A stretch of DNA of 64,000 bases from JAUYQR01 sp050632395 (GCF_050632395.1 NZ_CP192600.1:2294001-2358000); one strand, 5' to 3'; counted from the first letter of the stretch, positions 50,670 through 60,561 are shown. Made by a program: numbers and translations. The notes: generated by a model from the sequence alone, not told the origin.

Positions 50670-51464
50670 GGCCGCCGCCTCAAGCTGCCAGCGCCCGTCC
50701 ACCCGGCTGAACCGCTGTTCGGTGGTCTGGCGAAACATTTTGTCCGGCCCCGCCACCCACGACTGCACCGTCGCCCCGTTCGCGGTGAAGTCGACCACGC
50801 CCACATCGTTCAACCCGGTCTTCAGCCGGGTCGATATCGCCGTGCCAACCTGAAGGAACAAGATGCCCGCTGCCGTATCGGCCACGGTGAAATGCGGCAT
50901 GTGGGTGTGGCCCGACAACACAACCTCCACTCCCGCTGCGACCAGATCGGCAATAACGCCAGCAGGATCACGGATGTCGGCCGGGGTTCCGTCCGCCGCC
51001 GGCATCGGCGCGTGATGCAGGACCGCGACCCGTGCCATTCCGGCCGGCACCACCCGAAACCCCTCGGCCAGCTGGGCGGCCGAGGCGGGCGACAGCCGCC
51101 CCGCCTTCCAGACCAGTGGATTGGCGGTGTTGACGCCCACGATCACCGCGCGCGGCAACGTCAACTTCGGCTCCACCAAATCGCTGAAATGCCGGCGATA
51201 GCGGCGGAACGGGGTCAGCAGGCGTTCGGCCAGATTGACCAGCGGCGCATCGTGATTGCCCGGCACCGCCAGAACCGGCACGGCAAACTGCGCCAGATAG
51301 TCGGCCGCCGCGCGAAACTCGTCCACTTGCGCTCGTTGCGTCAGGTCGCCCGACACGATCACCGCATCCGGGCGCAGCGCTTCGGCCAATGCCAGCAGCG
51401 GCTCGCACAGCCCCGCATCCACCGCCCCGAAATGCAGGTCCGAGATGTGCAAAAGCCGCGTCAC
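50553..51464 (-). CDS. Calcineurin-like metallophosphoesterase (CpdA-like)
   Basis: A 303-residue binuclear metallophosphoesterase. All family motifs are seen: HISDLHFG (about residue 6), SGDLTQRA (about 38), VPGNHDAPL (about 68), LHHAPMP (about 150) and LSGHTHMPHF (about 185). Relatives include 3',5'-cAMP phosphodiesterases; the substrate here is unknown. The last 37-39 residues are encoded antisense to the methyltransferase gene and are probably a read-through extension, since the family usually ends near AAAS. Its start overlaps the lipid kinase stop (ATGA). Confidence 0.9.
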   Translation of the reverse strand: MTRLLHISDLHFGAVDAGLCEPLLALAEALRPDAVIVSGDLTQRAQVDEFRAAADYLAQFAVPVLAVPGNHDAPLVNLAERLLTPFRRYRRHFSDLVEPKLTLPRAVIVGVNTANPLVWKAGRLSPASAAQLAEGFRVVPAGMARVAVLHHAPMPAADGTPADIRDPAGVIADLVAAGVEVVLSGHTHMPHFTVADTAAGILFLQVGTAISTRLKTGLNDVGVVDFTANGATVQSWVAGPDKMFRQTTEQRFSRVDGRWQLEAAASIPGVGHVGLSAGDEVVQPVTDAVIQSGGLELGKPPLP

Positions 51465-52390
51465 GACGCCGCCTCCTTCACCATCACCGCCTTTTCCGGC
51501 GGCAGGATCACCGAAAGCCCATCGGCGTCGATCGCAAAGGTCAGGGGCAGGGCCATCTTCTCGCGCTCGCCATCATAGGCAATCCGGATGTTGCGGCGCT
51601 TGCGCCGGTCGATGACCAGCGTCTTCGGTTGGATCAGCTCCACATCCGACGACAGATCGACCTTGCCCCGCAACAACCGCCACGCCAGCTTCAGCAGCCC
51701 CAGCCGCGTCGACTGCCGCGCAATATAGACAGCAAAGCGGTCCTCGCTGATCGCAGCGGTGCCCGACAGCCCGAACTGGTCAAGCTGGTAGGCCGACCGC
51801 GCGATGAAGATCATCGGCGTGCGGCGCACCACCGTCACCCCGTCGATCACAAAGCTCCACCGCATCGGGCGCTGCAACCGCAGGATCGTGCGCAACGCTG
51901 ACCAATGCGCCAGAATCCGGCTGCGGCCAAACCTCAGATAGGTGGCCTCGCGGTCGTCCAACATGGCGGGGTAAAGGCCCAGCGCCACGTTGTTCAGAAA
52001 TACCCGGCCGTTGACCGTGCCGACCGCAATCGCATGGGTTTCCCCCGCCAATATCGCGGCTGCCGCCTCGGCTGGGTCCGTCGGCGTGTTCAGCCCGCGC
52101 GCGAAATAGTTGAACGTGCCCATCGGCAGCACCGCCATCGCGGCCTTTGTCCCGGCCAGCGCATGGGCGACACCGGCCACCGTGCCATCACCCCCGGCCG
52201 CGACGATGATCGGATACCCATCGCGCACCGCCTGTTCGGCAACGGGTGCGGGATCGCCCTCAAAACTGCGCAACACCGCCCGCGACCCGAAGACCGCTAG
52301 CGCCTTGTCCAGAACCTCGCGGTTCGCGGTGCCTGACTTCGAATTGGCGATGACACAGATATCCGGCCCCGCGGCGCGGTCATTGGGCAT
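51461..52390 (-). CDS. Diacylglycerol kinase family lipid kinase
   Basis: A 309-residue member of the DagK/YegS catalytic family. The nucleotide-binding loop is IVAAGGDGTVAGVAHAL (about residue 63) and LPMGTFNYFARGL follows (about residue 88). Members phosphorylate lipids such as diacylglycerol or sphingoid bases at the membrane. The ATGA overlap with the downstream metallophosphoesterase suggests co-translation and perhaps linked roles in lipid or phosphate turnover. The start at 52390 (MPNDRAAGPDICV) is the first in-frame ATG and leads directly into the conserved part. Confidence 0.92.
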   Translation of the reverse strand: MPNDRAAGPDICVIANSKSGTANREVLDKALAVFGSRAVLRSFEGDPAPVAEQAVRDGYPIIVAAGGDGTVAGVAHALAGTKAAMAVLPMGTFNYFARGLNTPTDPAEAAAAILAGETHAIAVGTVNGRVFLNNVALGLYPAMLDDREATYLRFGRSRILAHWSALRTILRLQRPMRWSFVIDGVTVVRRTPMIFIARSAYQLDQFGLSGTAAISEDRFAVYIARQSTRLGLLKLAWRLLRGKVDLSSDVELIQPKTLVIDRRKRRNIRIAYDGEREKMALPLTFAIDADGLSVILPPEKAVMVKEAAS

Positions 52391-52484
52391 AGCGGCGCCG
52401 GTTGGTAAGGGAAGTGTCTGGCATCTGCATCACTTGGGCACCTCCGGCCCGAATTGCAACGCAGCATCGCCGCCGCTCGTTCCG

Positions 52485-52949
52485 TCAGCCCTTCAGACCG
52501 GTTTCCTCCAGAAGGCCCAGCCGCTTGGCCTCGTAGTAATAGCCGCGCGCATACCACCCCACCGCCGCGTCCTCGTCGCCCCGCGACACCAGCCACGCGC
52601 CACGCAGATAGCGCCCGGCGTATTTGAGGTTGGTTTCGGCATCCAGAAGCCCCTCGGGCGATCCGCGATACCCCATCGTTCGCGCCGTCTGCGGCAAAAT
52701 CTGCATCAGCCCGTAGTAGGGCCCGTTGCGCGCTCCGGCATCGTACCGGCTTTCGCGCATGATCACCCGGTGCAGCAGACTTTCGGGAATGTCGTGGACG
52801 CGGGCATACTTGCGCACCAGCGCGTTCATCTCGGGCGTCTTGCCGCTGACGCTGCTTCTGGAAACCTCTGGCCGACGGCTGGACCCGCCGCAGGCCGAAA
52901 GAACGCTGGCCGTGACCAAAAGCATCGCCGCGCGGCGCGATAGGTGCAT
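52485..52949 (-). CDS. Lytic transglycosylase (SLT domain) lipoprotein
   Basis: A 154-residue small lytic transglycosylase. A lipoprotein signal peptide ends in the lipobox LSAC (Cys about residue 20). The SLT domain has the catalytic Glu in VIMRESRYDAGA (about residue 66), GLMQILPQTARTMGY (about residue 80) and NLKYAGRYLRG. It cleaves peptidoglycan glycan strands at the inner face of the outer membrane. It lies about 95 bp upstream of the lipid kinase gene, on the same strand. GGGAGGGAC before ATG 52949 is a good ribosome binding site. Confidence 0.93.
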   Translation of the reverse strand: MHLSRRAAMLLVTASVLSACGGSSRRPEVSRSSVSGKTPEMNALVRKYARVHDIPESLLHRVIMRESRYDAGARNGPYYGLMQILPQTARTMGYRGSPEGLLDAETNLKYAGRYLRGAWLVSRGDEDAAVGWYARGYYYEAKRLGLLEETGLKG

Positions 52950-53221
52950 GGGGTCCCTCCCTTGATTGCATCCTAGGGTTCCCTATCGCCCAAGCGCGCG
53001 CTTGTGAAGCAATTGCCGGGCGCTCAACGGCGGCTTGGCGAAACCTCGCGTGAAATTGTTGCGATCATGGCCAACTGCCCGGTAGCCAGATGCAAAATGG
53101 CGCTCTAGGCTGGCTTCATTCTTTGCTGACATTTCATCGCTCTTTGTCCTGCGGCTGCGAGACCGCGAGGCCAAACCACGAAGCGAGCGGCAAGAAAGCG
53201 ACCAGGGGAGGGACGCGCAGA
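52950..53221. promoter_or_regulatory. Divergent intergenic region upstream of the cox-like operon
   Basis: A 272-bp spacer between the lytic transglycosylase gene and coxG. It must contain both promoters. I see no clear palindrome or sigma-70 pair. A weak minus-strand frame (about 52983-53132) is basic and lacks a good ribosome binding site, so I do not call it. Confidence 0.35.
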
Positions 53222-53743
53222 ATGAAACTGACTGACAGCCGCGAGATCAAGGCTGATCCGGCAACCGTGTGGCGCGCGATCCTCGATCCCGACGTGCTCA
53301 AGGAATGCATACCCGGTTGCGAAAGCCTGACCGGCAGCATCGCGGACGGTTTCGAGGCGGCGGTGGTGCAGAAGGTGGGGCCGGTCAAGGCGCGCTTCAC
53401 CGGCGTCGTTCACCTGACCGACATCGACGAAGGCCGCTCGGTGAAAATCTCGGGCGAGGGCAAGGGCGGCGCTGCGGGCTTTGCCAAGGGCGGCGCCGTG
53501 GTAACGCTGGAACCGATCGCGGATGGCACCCGCCTGACCTATGACGTCGATGCCAGCGTCGGCGGCAAGATCGCCCAGCTTGGCAGCCGCATAATCGACG
53601 GTTTTGCCAAGAAGATGGCCGACGATTTCTTCGCCCGCTTCCAAGAGGCCGTGGAGGGGCCGGAAGCGGAGGAAGAGGTCGTCGCAACAGACGAGACGGA
53701 TGGAAAGAAGAAAGGCTGGTTCAAACGGTTGATTGGGGGCTGA
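53222..53743 (+). CDS. coxG: CoxG-like SRPBCC protein
   Basis: A 173-residue protein of the carbon monoxide dehydrogenase subunit G family. The start MKLTDSREIKADPATVWRAI and the block LKECIPGCESLTG are typical. In Oligotropha, CoxG helps anchor CO dehydrogenase to the membrane, and SRPBCC-fold relatives bind quinone-like ligands. The C-terminus is basic and Trp-containing (KKKGWFKRLIGG). It precedes coxS, coxL and coxM in the same direction. GGAGGG lies about ten bases before ATG 53222. Confidence 0.9.
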   Translation: MKLTDSREIKADPATVWRAILDPDVLKECIPGCESLTGSIADGFEAAVVQKVGPVKARFTGVVHLTDIDEGRSVKISGEGKGGAAGFAKGGAVVTLEPIADGTRLTYDVDASVGGKIAQLGSRIIDGFAKKMADDFFARFQEAVEGPEAEEEVVATDETDGKKKGWFKRLIGG

Positions 53744-53788
53744 CCCCTGCAAGCGCGGACCGCAAAGGCAATACAAGGGAGGAAGACG

Positions 53789-54274
<486 letters not shown>

Positions 54275-54285
54275 GGGGGAGAAGA

Positions 54286-56661
54286 ATGCCGAAGGATTCA
54301 GGAATAGGCGCCAGCTCGAAGCGGCGCGAGGATATCCGCTTTCTGACCGGGCGCGGGGTCTACACCGATGACATAACGCTGCATGGCGAACTTCATGCCG
54401 TAATGGTGCGCTCCACCGTGGCGAACGGCAAGATCGCGTCGGTCGGCATCGCGCGGGCGGAAAGCATGCCCGGCGTGCAGGCCGTGTTCACCGGGGCCGA
54501 CTTTGCCGCTGTAGGTGGCAACCCCGCAGGCTGGCTGATCAACTCACGCGACGGCACGCCGATGCGTGAACCAAAGCGCCCGGTGCTGGCGCATGGCAAG
54601 GTTCGCCATGTCGGTGACGCCTATGCCGCCGTGGTGGCCGACACTTACGAACAGGCCCGCGATGCCGCACAGGCCATTTCCGACGACACGGTGATCGAAG
54701 AACTGCCCGCCATCGTCAACATGGCCGACGCGGTCGCAAACCCTGCCAACCGAGTGCATGACGAGATCCCTGACAACGTCTGCTACGACTGGGGCTGGAT
54801 CGAGGACAATCGCGCCAAGGTGGATGCCGCGATCAAGTCGGCGCCGCACGTCACCACGGTAGAACTGATCAACAACCGCCTGGTCCCGAACGCGATGGAA
54901 CCGCGCGCGTCTATCGGAGAGTATTTCCCCGGCACCGGCGACTACAAGCTGACCACCACAAGCCAGAACCCGCACCTCACGCGGCTTCTGGTGGCGGCCT
55001 TCGTCCTCGGCATCCCGGAAAACAAGCTGACCGTGGTTGCCCCCGACGTGGGCGGCGGCTTTGGCTCAAAGATCTACCACTACGGCGAAGAGGCGCTCGT
55101 GCTGGCCGCCGCCAAAAAGCTCGGCCGCCCGGTGCGCTGGACGGCAGAACGCTCGGAAAGCTTCCTCAGTGATGCCCACGGCCGCGACCACGTGACCAAG
55201 ATCGAGCTTGCCTCCGACCTTCAAGGCAACTTCATCGCGATCCGCACCACCACACTGGCCAATGTCGGCGCGTATCTGTCGAACTTCTCGACCGTCACGC
55301 CGACCTTCCTGCACGGCACGCTGATGGCCGGTCCCTACAAGGTGCCGAACGTCTATGTGAACGTGAAGACCGTGTTCACCAACACCGCCCCGGTCGATGC
55401 CTACCGCGGCGCAGGCCGCCCCGAGGCGACCTATTCCATCGAACGCGCGGTCGACAAGCTGTGCCGCGAGCTGAACCTCGACCCGTTCGAGGTGCGGCGC
55501 AAGAACTTCATCACGAAGGACATGTTCCCCTACACCACGCCCGTTGGCCTAGCCTACGACACCGGCGATTACCACGCGACCCTCGACAAGGCGATGCAAC
55601 TGGCTGATGTCGCCGGGTTTGAAAAGCGCGCCGCCACATCGAAAGCCAAGGGCAAACTCCGTGGCATGGGCCTGTCCACCTGGATCGAGGCGTGCGGCAT
55701 AGCGCCCTCGCATCTGGTGGGCATCCTCGGCGCCCGCGTCGGGCTTTACGACGCGGCAACCGTGCGGGTGAACGCCACCGGCAACCTGAGCGTCATGGTC
55801 GGCGCGCACAGCCACGGGCAGGGGCATGAGACCGTCTTTGCCCAGATCGTGTCGTCGAAACTTGGCGTGCCGGAATCGTCGGTCGAGATCGTCCACGGCG
55901 ACACCTCCAAAATCCCCTTCGGCATGGGCTCCTACGGCTCGCGGTCCCTCGCCGTCTGCGGCGTGGCGATGGACAAGGCGCTCGACAAGATCATCGCGAA
56001 GGGCAAGAAGATCGCGGCCCACATGCTCGAGGCCGCCGAAGGCGACATCACCTTCGCCGATGGCAAGTTCAGCGTGGCAGGCACCGACAAGGCCAAGACC
56101 TTCGGCGAGATCGCCTTCTCGGCCTACGTCCCGCACAACTACCCCCTGGAAACCTTGGAACCAGGGCTGGAGGAGACGGCCTTCTACGACCCCGCCAACT
56201 TCACCTACCCCGCAGGCGCCTACATCTGCGAGGTCGAGATCGACCCCGACACCGGCAAAGTCGAGGTGGCGTCCTTCACCTGCGCCGATGACTTCGGCAA
56301 CGTTATGAACCCGATGATCGTCGAAGGTCAGGTCCACGGCGGCGTAGGGCAGGGCATCGGCCAAGCCCTGCTGGAAAACGCACATTACGACGAAAACGGC
56401 CAGCTTCTGACCGGGTCCTACATGGATTACGCGATGCCGCGCGCCGATGATGTGCCGTTCTACACCGTCGACCATTCCTGTTCGACGCCCTGCACGCACA
56501 ACCCCTTGGGCGTAAAAGGCTGTGGCGAGGCGGGGGCCATCGGCTCGCCACCGGCGGTCGTCAACGCCGTGATCGACGCGCTCCACCGCGCCGGGCACAA
56601 GATCAACCATATCGACATGCCGGTCTCACCCTCGCGGGTGTGGTCGGCAATGAACGCGTAA
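54286..56661 (+). CDS. coxL: Molybdopterin-binding large subunit, form II CO dehydrogenase-like
   Basis: A 791-residue xanthine oxidase family large subunit. The active-site loop reads AYRGAGRPEA (about residue 372). This is the form II signature; form I CO dehydrogenases have AYxCSFR, so CO oxidation is not certain. The catalytic Glu lies in GCGEAGAIGSPPA (about residue 747). GGGFGSKIYHYGEEAL near residue 256 is the first molybdopterin motif. Possible substrates include CO, purines, aldehydes or N-heterocycles. It lies between coxS and coxM in one operon. Confidence 0.93.
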   Translation: MPKDSGIGASSKRREDIRFLTGRGVYTDDITLHGELHAVMVRSTVANGKIASVGIARAESMPGVQAVFTGADFAAVGGNPAGWLINSRDGTPMREPKRPVLAHGKVRHVGDAYAAVVADTYEQARDAAQAISDDTVIEELPAIVNMADAVANPANRVHDEIPDNVCYDWGWIEDNRAKVDAAIKSAPHVTTVELINNRLVPNAMEPRASIGEYFPGTGDYKLTTTSQNPHLTRLLVAAFVLGIPENKLTVVAPDVGGGFGSKIYHYGEEALVLAAAKKLGRPVRWTAERSESFLSDAHGRDHVTKIELASDLQGNFIAIRTTTLANVGAYLSNFSTVTPTFLHGTLMAGPYKVPNVYVNVKTVFTNTAPVDAYRGAGRPEATYSIERAVDKLCRELNLDPFEVRRKNFITKDMFPYTTPVGLAYDTGDYHATLDKAMQLADVAGFEKRAATSKAKGKLRGMGLSTWIEACGIAPSHLVGILGARVGLYDAATVRVNATGNLSVMVGAHSHGQGHETVFAQIVSSKLGVPESSVEIVHGDTSKIPFGMGSYGSRSLAVCGVAMDKALDKIIAKGKKIAAHMLEAAEGDITFADGKFSVAGTDKAKTFGEIAFSAYVPHNYPLETLEPGLEETAFYDPANFTYPAGAYICEVEIDPDTGKVEVASFTCADDFGNVMNPMIVEGQVHGGVGQGIGQALLENAHYDENGQLLTGSYMDYAMPRADDVPFYTVDHSCSTPCTHNPLGVKGCGEAGAIGSPPAVVNAVIDALHRAGHKINHIDMPVSPSRVWSAMNA

Positions 56662-56674
56662 AGGAGGACGGACA

Positions 56675-57463
56675 ATGCACAACTTCGATTTCGTGAAACC
56701 GGCCTCTGTTGCCGATGCGGTCGCCGCACTTTCCACCGAAGGCGCGCAGGCGCTTGGCGGCGGGCAAACCCTGATTGCCACCATGAAGCAGCGCCTTGCC
56801 GACCCCACGGTTCTGGTCAGCCTGACCGGGATCGCGGACATGCAGGGCGTCTGCATGGGCGACGGCGGCCTTCACGTCGGCGGGGCCACGCCCCATGCCG
56901 TCGTGGCGCGCGAAGCGGCGAAATACTATCCCGCGCTCGCCCATCTCGCGGGCGGCATCGGTGATCCGGCGGTGCGCAACAAAGGCACCATCGGCGGCAG
57001 CCTTGCCAACAACGACCCCGCCGCCTGCTACCCCTCGGCGGCACTTGCATCCGGCGCCACCATCGTCACCAACCGCCGGAAGATCGCGGCCGATGACTAC
57101 TTCCAGGGCATGTTCTCCACCGCACTGGAAGAGGGCGAGATCATCACTTCGGTCGTCTTTCCGATCCCGGAAAAGGCGGCCTATGTGAAGTTCAATCAAC
57201 CGGCCAGCCGCTTTGCCCTGACCGGCGTCTTCGTCGCGAAATACGCAGGCGGTGTGCGGGTGGCGGCCACGGGGGCATCGAACAACGGCGTCTTCCGCTG
57301 GCACGACGCCGAAGCGGCGCTGTCGGCCAACTTCGCGGCCAGCGCCATCGCGGGCCTGACGGTCGATGACGCCGACATGATCAGCGACCTGCATGGCACG
57401 CCGGCGTACCGCGCCAATCTGGTCAAGGTGCTGACCGGAAGGGCGGTCACCGCCGCTGCCTGA
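56675..57463 (+). CDS. coxM: FAD-binding subunit of a molybdenum hydroxylase (CoxM-like)
   Basis: A 262-residue FAD subunit. FAD-binding motifs are AQALGGGQTLI (about residue 29) and VRNKGTIGGSLANNDPAA (about residue 103). MHNFDFVKPASVADAVAAL is the usual N-terminus. It completes the L-M-S complex that passes electrons to the quinone pool. GGAGGAC precedes ATG 56675, and it lies 13 bp after coxL. A strong terminator follows directly, so the operon ends here. No maturation genes (coxDEF) are present in the window. Confidence 0.95.
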   Translation: MHNFDFVKPASVADAVAALSTEGAQALGGGQTLIATMKQRLADPTVLVSLTGIADMQGVCMGDGGLHVGGATPHAVVAREAAKYYPALAHLAGGIGDPAVRNKGTIGGSLANNDPAACYPSAALASGATIVTNRRKIAADDYFQGMFSTALEEGEIITSVVFPIPEKAAYVKFNQPASRFALTGVFVAKYAGGVRVAATGASNNGVFRWHDAEAALSANFAASAIAGLTVDDADMISDLHGTPAYRANLVKVLTGRAVTAAA

Positions 57464-57480
57464 GTTTACCACCGAACGAA

Positions 57481-57512
57481 AAGAAGGCCCCGGTTCGCGC
57501 CGGGGCCTTCTT
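57481..57512 (+). terminator. Terminator of the cox-like operon
   Basis: A perfect 13-bp stem, AAGAAGGCCCCGG / CCGGGGCCTTCTT, with a 6-nt loop TTCGCG lies 17 bp after the coxM stop. The stem ends in CTTCTTG, so the A and T ends pair and can act in both directions. Confidence 0.93.
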
Positions 57513-57702
57513 GTATTCCGTCCGCTGTCATACGCACGTCACGCATTTTCGGCATCGCAGAAGGGTGAACACCCCGCGCAACCAAACCGGTGCTTGGGGG
57601 GTTGCATAGGGCAAAACGCCAGATATAGTTTTCGCTGTCGGGGCGGGGGCTCCCCGCCCCGAAGCCAGACGGCGACGGGCAAAGCGCGGAGTCTCTAACG
57701 GA

Positions 57703-58287
57703 ATGGACGGCGATTTCAGAACCCAGTTTGTGCGCGACCCTGCCGCGCTGAAGCACCATCCCGCTTTGGTGCTGAACGCGGATTACCGCCCACTCTCCTA
57801 CTACCCGCTCAGCCTCTGGCCGTGGCAAGAGGCGATCAAGGCTGCCGTCCTCGACCGCGTGCAGATCGTTGCGGAATACGACGAGGTGGTGCACAGCCAG
57901 CGACAAGTGTTCCGCATACCTTCGGTCGTCGTGCTGAAGGATTACGTCAAACCCCAGAAGCGCGTGGCATTCACGCGCTTCAATCTTTTTCTGCGCGATG
58001 AATTCTGCTGCCAATACTGTGGTGCGCGCGGTGATCTGACCTTCGACCACGTCCTGCCCCGCTCCAAGGGCGGCATCACCTCATGGGAAAACGTCGTCGC
58101 CGCCTGCAGCCCCTGCAACCTGCGCAAAGGCTCGCGCACGTTGCGCCAGTCGGGGCTGCATCTTGCCCGCGCCCCCCGCGCCCCTTCGGCCGAAGAGATG
58201 CAGGTCCACGGACGCCGCTTTCCGCCAAACCACCTGCACGAAAGCTGGATGGATTACCTCTACTGGGACGCCGAGCTTGAGGCGTAA
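57703..58287 (+). CDS. HNH endonuclease family protein
   Basis: A 194-residue HNH protein. The zinc Cys pairs are CCQYCGARGDLT (about residue 103) and CSPCNLRKGSRT (about 138). The HNH core is LTFDHVLPRSKGGITSWENV (about residue 113). The N-terminal half (ALVLNADYRPLSYYPLSLWP) is typical of a widespread housekeeping HNH family in alphaproteobacteria, cyanobacteria and actinobacteria, possibly in DNA repair. It is not part of a restriction system. ATG 57703. Confidence 0.93.
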   Translation: MDGDFRTQFVRDPAALKHHPALVLNADYRPLSYYPLSLWPWQEAIKAAVLDRVQIVAEYDEVVHSQRQVFRIPSVVVLKDYVKPQKRVAFTRFNLFLRDEFCCQYCGARGDLTFDHVLPRSKGGITSWENVVAACSPCNLRKGSRTLRQSGLHLARAPRAPSAEEMQVHGRRFPPNHLHESWMDYLYWDAELEA

Positions 58288-58389
58288 GCCGCAGACCTTC
58301 GGACAATCCACCGCCAATCCGTGGCCACAGCGCTTTGATCCTGACAGCGGGGGTGCTAGACAGCAGGCGCACAGCGGGTTAAAACGACG

Positions 58390-58405
58390 CCGTTAGCGCT
58401 AACGG
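58390..58405. promoter_or_regulatory. Perfect 16-bp palindrome upstream of zwf
   Basis: CCGTTAGCGCTAACGG is a perfect palindrome centred at 58397/58398, about 37 bp before the zwf start. The core TTAGCGCTAA with CG near the axis is typical of LacI-family operators. It is a clear candidate regulator site for the zwf-pgl-pgi operon and differs in arm sequence from the sites upstream of glgP. Confidence 0.75.
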
Positions 58406-58441
58406 GCGCCCGCCCTGCAGTCTGCCGTCGAAAGGACAATC

Positions 58442-59893
58442 ATGGTTTCGCGCGTCATTCCGGTGGATGTCTTCGACCTTGTGATTTTCGGTGGCACCGG
58501 CGACCTTGCCCGCCGCAAGATTCTGCCCGGTCTCTACCGTCGCTTCATGGCCGGCCAGATGCCCGCCGACAGTCGCATCATCGGCGCAGCGCGCGCCGAC
58601 CTGACCGAAGATGCCTTCCGCGATCAGGTGCGCTCGGCCATCGCCGAATTCGCCCCCAAGGCTCGTCAGGATGCCACGGTGATCGACGCCTTCGTCGCCC
58701 GCATCCACTACGTCGCGATCGATGCGACCGGCACCAGCGGCTGGGCAAAGCTGAAAGGCATGATGCGCGACAACGTGGTGCGCGCGTTCTACTTTTCCGT
58801 CGCGCCCAGCCTTTTCGGTGACATCGCCTCGCGCCTGCACGACCATGGTATCGCCGACGCCTGGAGCCGGATCGTCGTCGAAAAGCCCTTCGGCCGCGAT
58901 CTCGCCTCGGCCCGCGCCCTGAACCAGGTGCTGGCCCAGCATTTCACTGAAGCCCAGATCTACCGGATCGACCATTACCTCGGCAAGGAAACCGTCCAGA
59001 ACCTGATGGCGGTCCGCTTTGCCAACATCCTGTTCGAACCCTTGTGGAAGGCCGAATACATCGACCACGTCCAGATAACGGTGGCCGAAACTGTCGGCGT
59101 CAGCGGCCGCGGTGCCTATTACGACAAGTCCGGCGCCATGCGGGACATGGTCCAGAATCACATGATGCAGCTTCTCTGCCTCATTGCGATGGAGCCTCCC
59201 TATCACTTCGACCCCGATGCCGTGCGCGACGAAAAGTTGAAGGTGATACGCGCGCTGAAACCTGTTCCACCGGAAAATATCGTTCGCGGCCAATACGCTG
59301 CGGGCGGTAGTGAAAGGGGTTATCTGGAGCATTCCGAAAATCCGGCCTCGCGCACCGAAAGCTACATCGCGCTCAAGGTGCATGTCTCGAACTGGCGCTG
59401 GCAGGGGGTTCCCTTCTACCTGCGGACCGGCAAGCGCCTGCGCGCCCGCGCTTCGGAAATCGCCATCACCTTCAAGCAGCCGCCCCACGCGATCTTCGAC
59501 GATGCCAAGGGCTGGCACGAAAACGTGCTGGTGATCCGGCTTCAGCCGAACGAAGGCATGAACCTGATGGTGATGATCAAAGAACCGGGGCCGGGCGGCA
59601 TGCGCCTGATGCAGGTGCCCTTGGACATGTCCTTCGCCGACGCCATCGACGACGGTGAAGATGTGCCCGATGCCTACGAAAGACTCATCATGGACGTGAT
59701 CCGCGGCAACCAGACCCTGTTCATGCGCGGCGACGAGGTCGAGGCCGCCTGGGCCTGGACCGACCCGATCATCGAAGGTTGGGAATCCCGCGGCGACCGT
59801 CCGCAAAGCTACGACCCCGGATCGTCCGGCCCGGAAGATGCGTTGATGCTGATGCACCGCGATGGGCGGCGCTGGCGGGAGATCAAGGAATGA
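58442..59893 (+). CDS. zwf: Glucose-6-phosphate 1-dehydrogenase
   Basis: A 483-residue enzyme oxidising glucose-6-phosphate to 6-phosphogluconolactone with NADP or NAD. The nucleotide-binding motif is FGGTGDLARRKILPGLY (about residue 15) and the active-site block is YRIDHYLGKETVQNLMA (about residue 175). RMEP-like sugar-binding features follow (EKPFGRDL near 143). It starts the zwf-pgl-pgi operon. ATG 58442 has AAAGGACAATC upstream. With pgl it feeds the Entner-Doudoroff pathway, but edd and eda are not in the window. Confidence 0.97.
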   Translation: MVSRVIPVDVFDLVIFGGTGDLARRKILPGLYRRFMAGQMPADSRIIGAARADLTEDAFRDQVRSAIAEFAPKARQDATVIDAFVARIHYVAIDATGTSGWAKLKGMMRDNVVRAFYFSVAPSLFGDIASRLHDHGIADAWSRIVVEKPFGRDLASARALNQVLAQHFTEAQIYRIDHYLGKETVQNLMAVRFANILFEPLWKAEYIDHVQITVAETVGVSGRGAYYDKSGAMRDMVQNHMMQLLCLIAMEPPYHFDPDAVRDEKLKVIRALKPVPPENIVRGQYAAGGSERGYLEHSENPASRTESYIALKVHVSNWRWQGVPFYLRTGKRLRARASEIAITFKQPPHAIFDDAKGWHENVLVIRLQPNEGMNLMVMIKEPGPGGMRLMQVPLDMSFADAIDDGEDVPDAYERLIMDVIRGNQTLFMRGDEVEAAWAWTDPIIEGWESRGDRPQSYDPGSSGPEDALMLMHRDGRRWREIKE

Positions 59894-60561
59894 ATCTGCA
59901 AACCTACCCGGACCGGGAGCTGATGATGCTCTCGGTTGCCGACAAGATCGCCGGCCAGCTTGGCGATTTCCTGCGCCGCGATGGCCGTGCCACGCTGTCA
60001 GTACCGGGTGGCACCACGCCAGGGCCGATCTTCGACACCCTGTCTGGCGTCGATCTCGATTGGGCCAATGTCGCCATCATCCTGAACGACGAACGCTGGG
60101 TGCCGGAAACATCCGATCGCTCCAACACCGCGCTCGTCCGCCGCCGCCTGCTGCGCAACCGCGCCGCCAAGGCCAACCTCGTGCCGCTTTATACCGAGGC
60201 GGATGCGCCCGAGGCTGCACTCGACGCGCTCTCCGACGGCATCCTGCCGCACCTGCCGATCTCGGTCCTACTTCTCGGGATGGGGGCCGACATGCACACC
60301 GCCAGCTTGTTCCCCGGCGCAGACCGTCTGGACGAGGCGCTGTCCGCTTCGGCCCCGCCACTAATGGCGCTACGTGCCGAAGCCGCCGGCGAGCCACGCA
60401 TCACCCTGACGGCCCCTGTTCTGAAGGCTGCCTTCAACATCCACATCCTGATCACCGGGCAGGACAAGCGCGACGCCCTCGAACGCGCGCAGTCCTTGCC
60501 GGTAGCCGAGGCGCCGGTCCGCGCCGTTCTCGACAACGCAACCGTGCACTGGGCGGAGTGA
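59890..60561 (+). CDS. pgl: 6-phosphogluconolactonase
   Basis: A 223-residue lactonase of the DevB/Pgl family. Motifs are SVPGGTTPGPIFDTL (about residue 37), ILNDERWVPETSDRSN (about residue 62) and LLGMGADMHTASLFPG (about residue 133). The last is usually GMGxDGHTASLFP, so Gly to Met is a mild variation. The start ATG 59890 overlaps the zwf stop (ATGA), and the stop abuts the pgi start. It opens the lactone made by zwf. Confidence 0.95.
   Translation: MNLQTYPDRELMMLSVADKIAGQLGDFLRRDGRATLSVPGGTTPGPIFDTLSGVDLDWANVAIILNDERWVPETSDRSNTALVRRRLLRNRAAKANLVPLYTEADAPEAALDALSDGILPHLPISVLLLGMGADMHTASLFPGADRLDEALSASAPPLMALRAEAAGEPRITLTAPVLKAAFNIHILITGQDKRDALERAQSLPVAEAPVRAVLDNATVHWAE

Noticed and set aside
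52983..53132. Possible 49-residue basic protein divergent from coxG
   Set aside because: No ribosome binding site at proper distance and no recognisable feature; not enough support to call.
57703..58287. HNH gene considered as part of a restriction or anti-phage system
   Set aside because: No methyltransferase or other defence gene is adjacent, and the sequence type is a widespread housekeeping HNH family.
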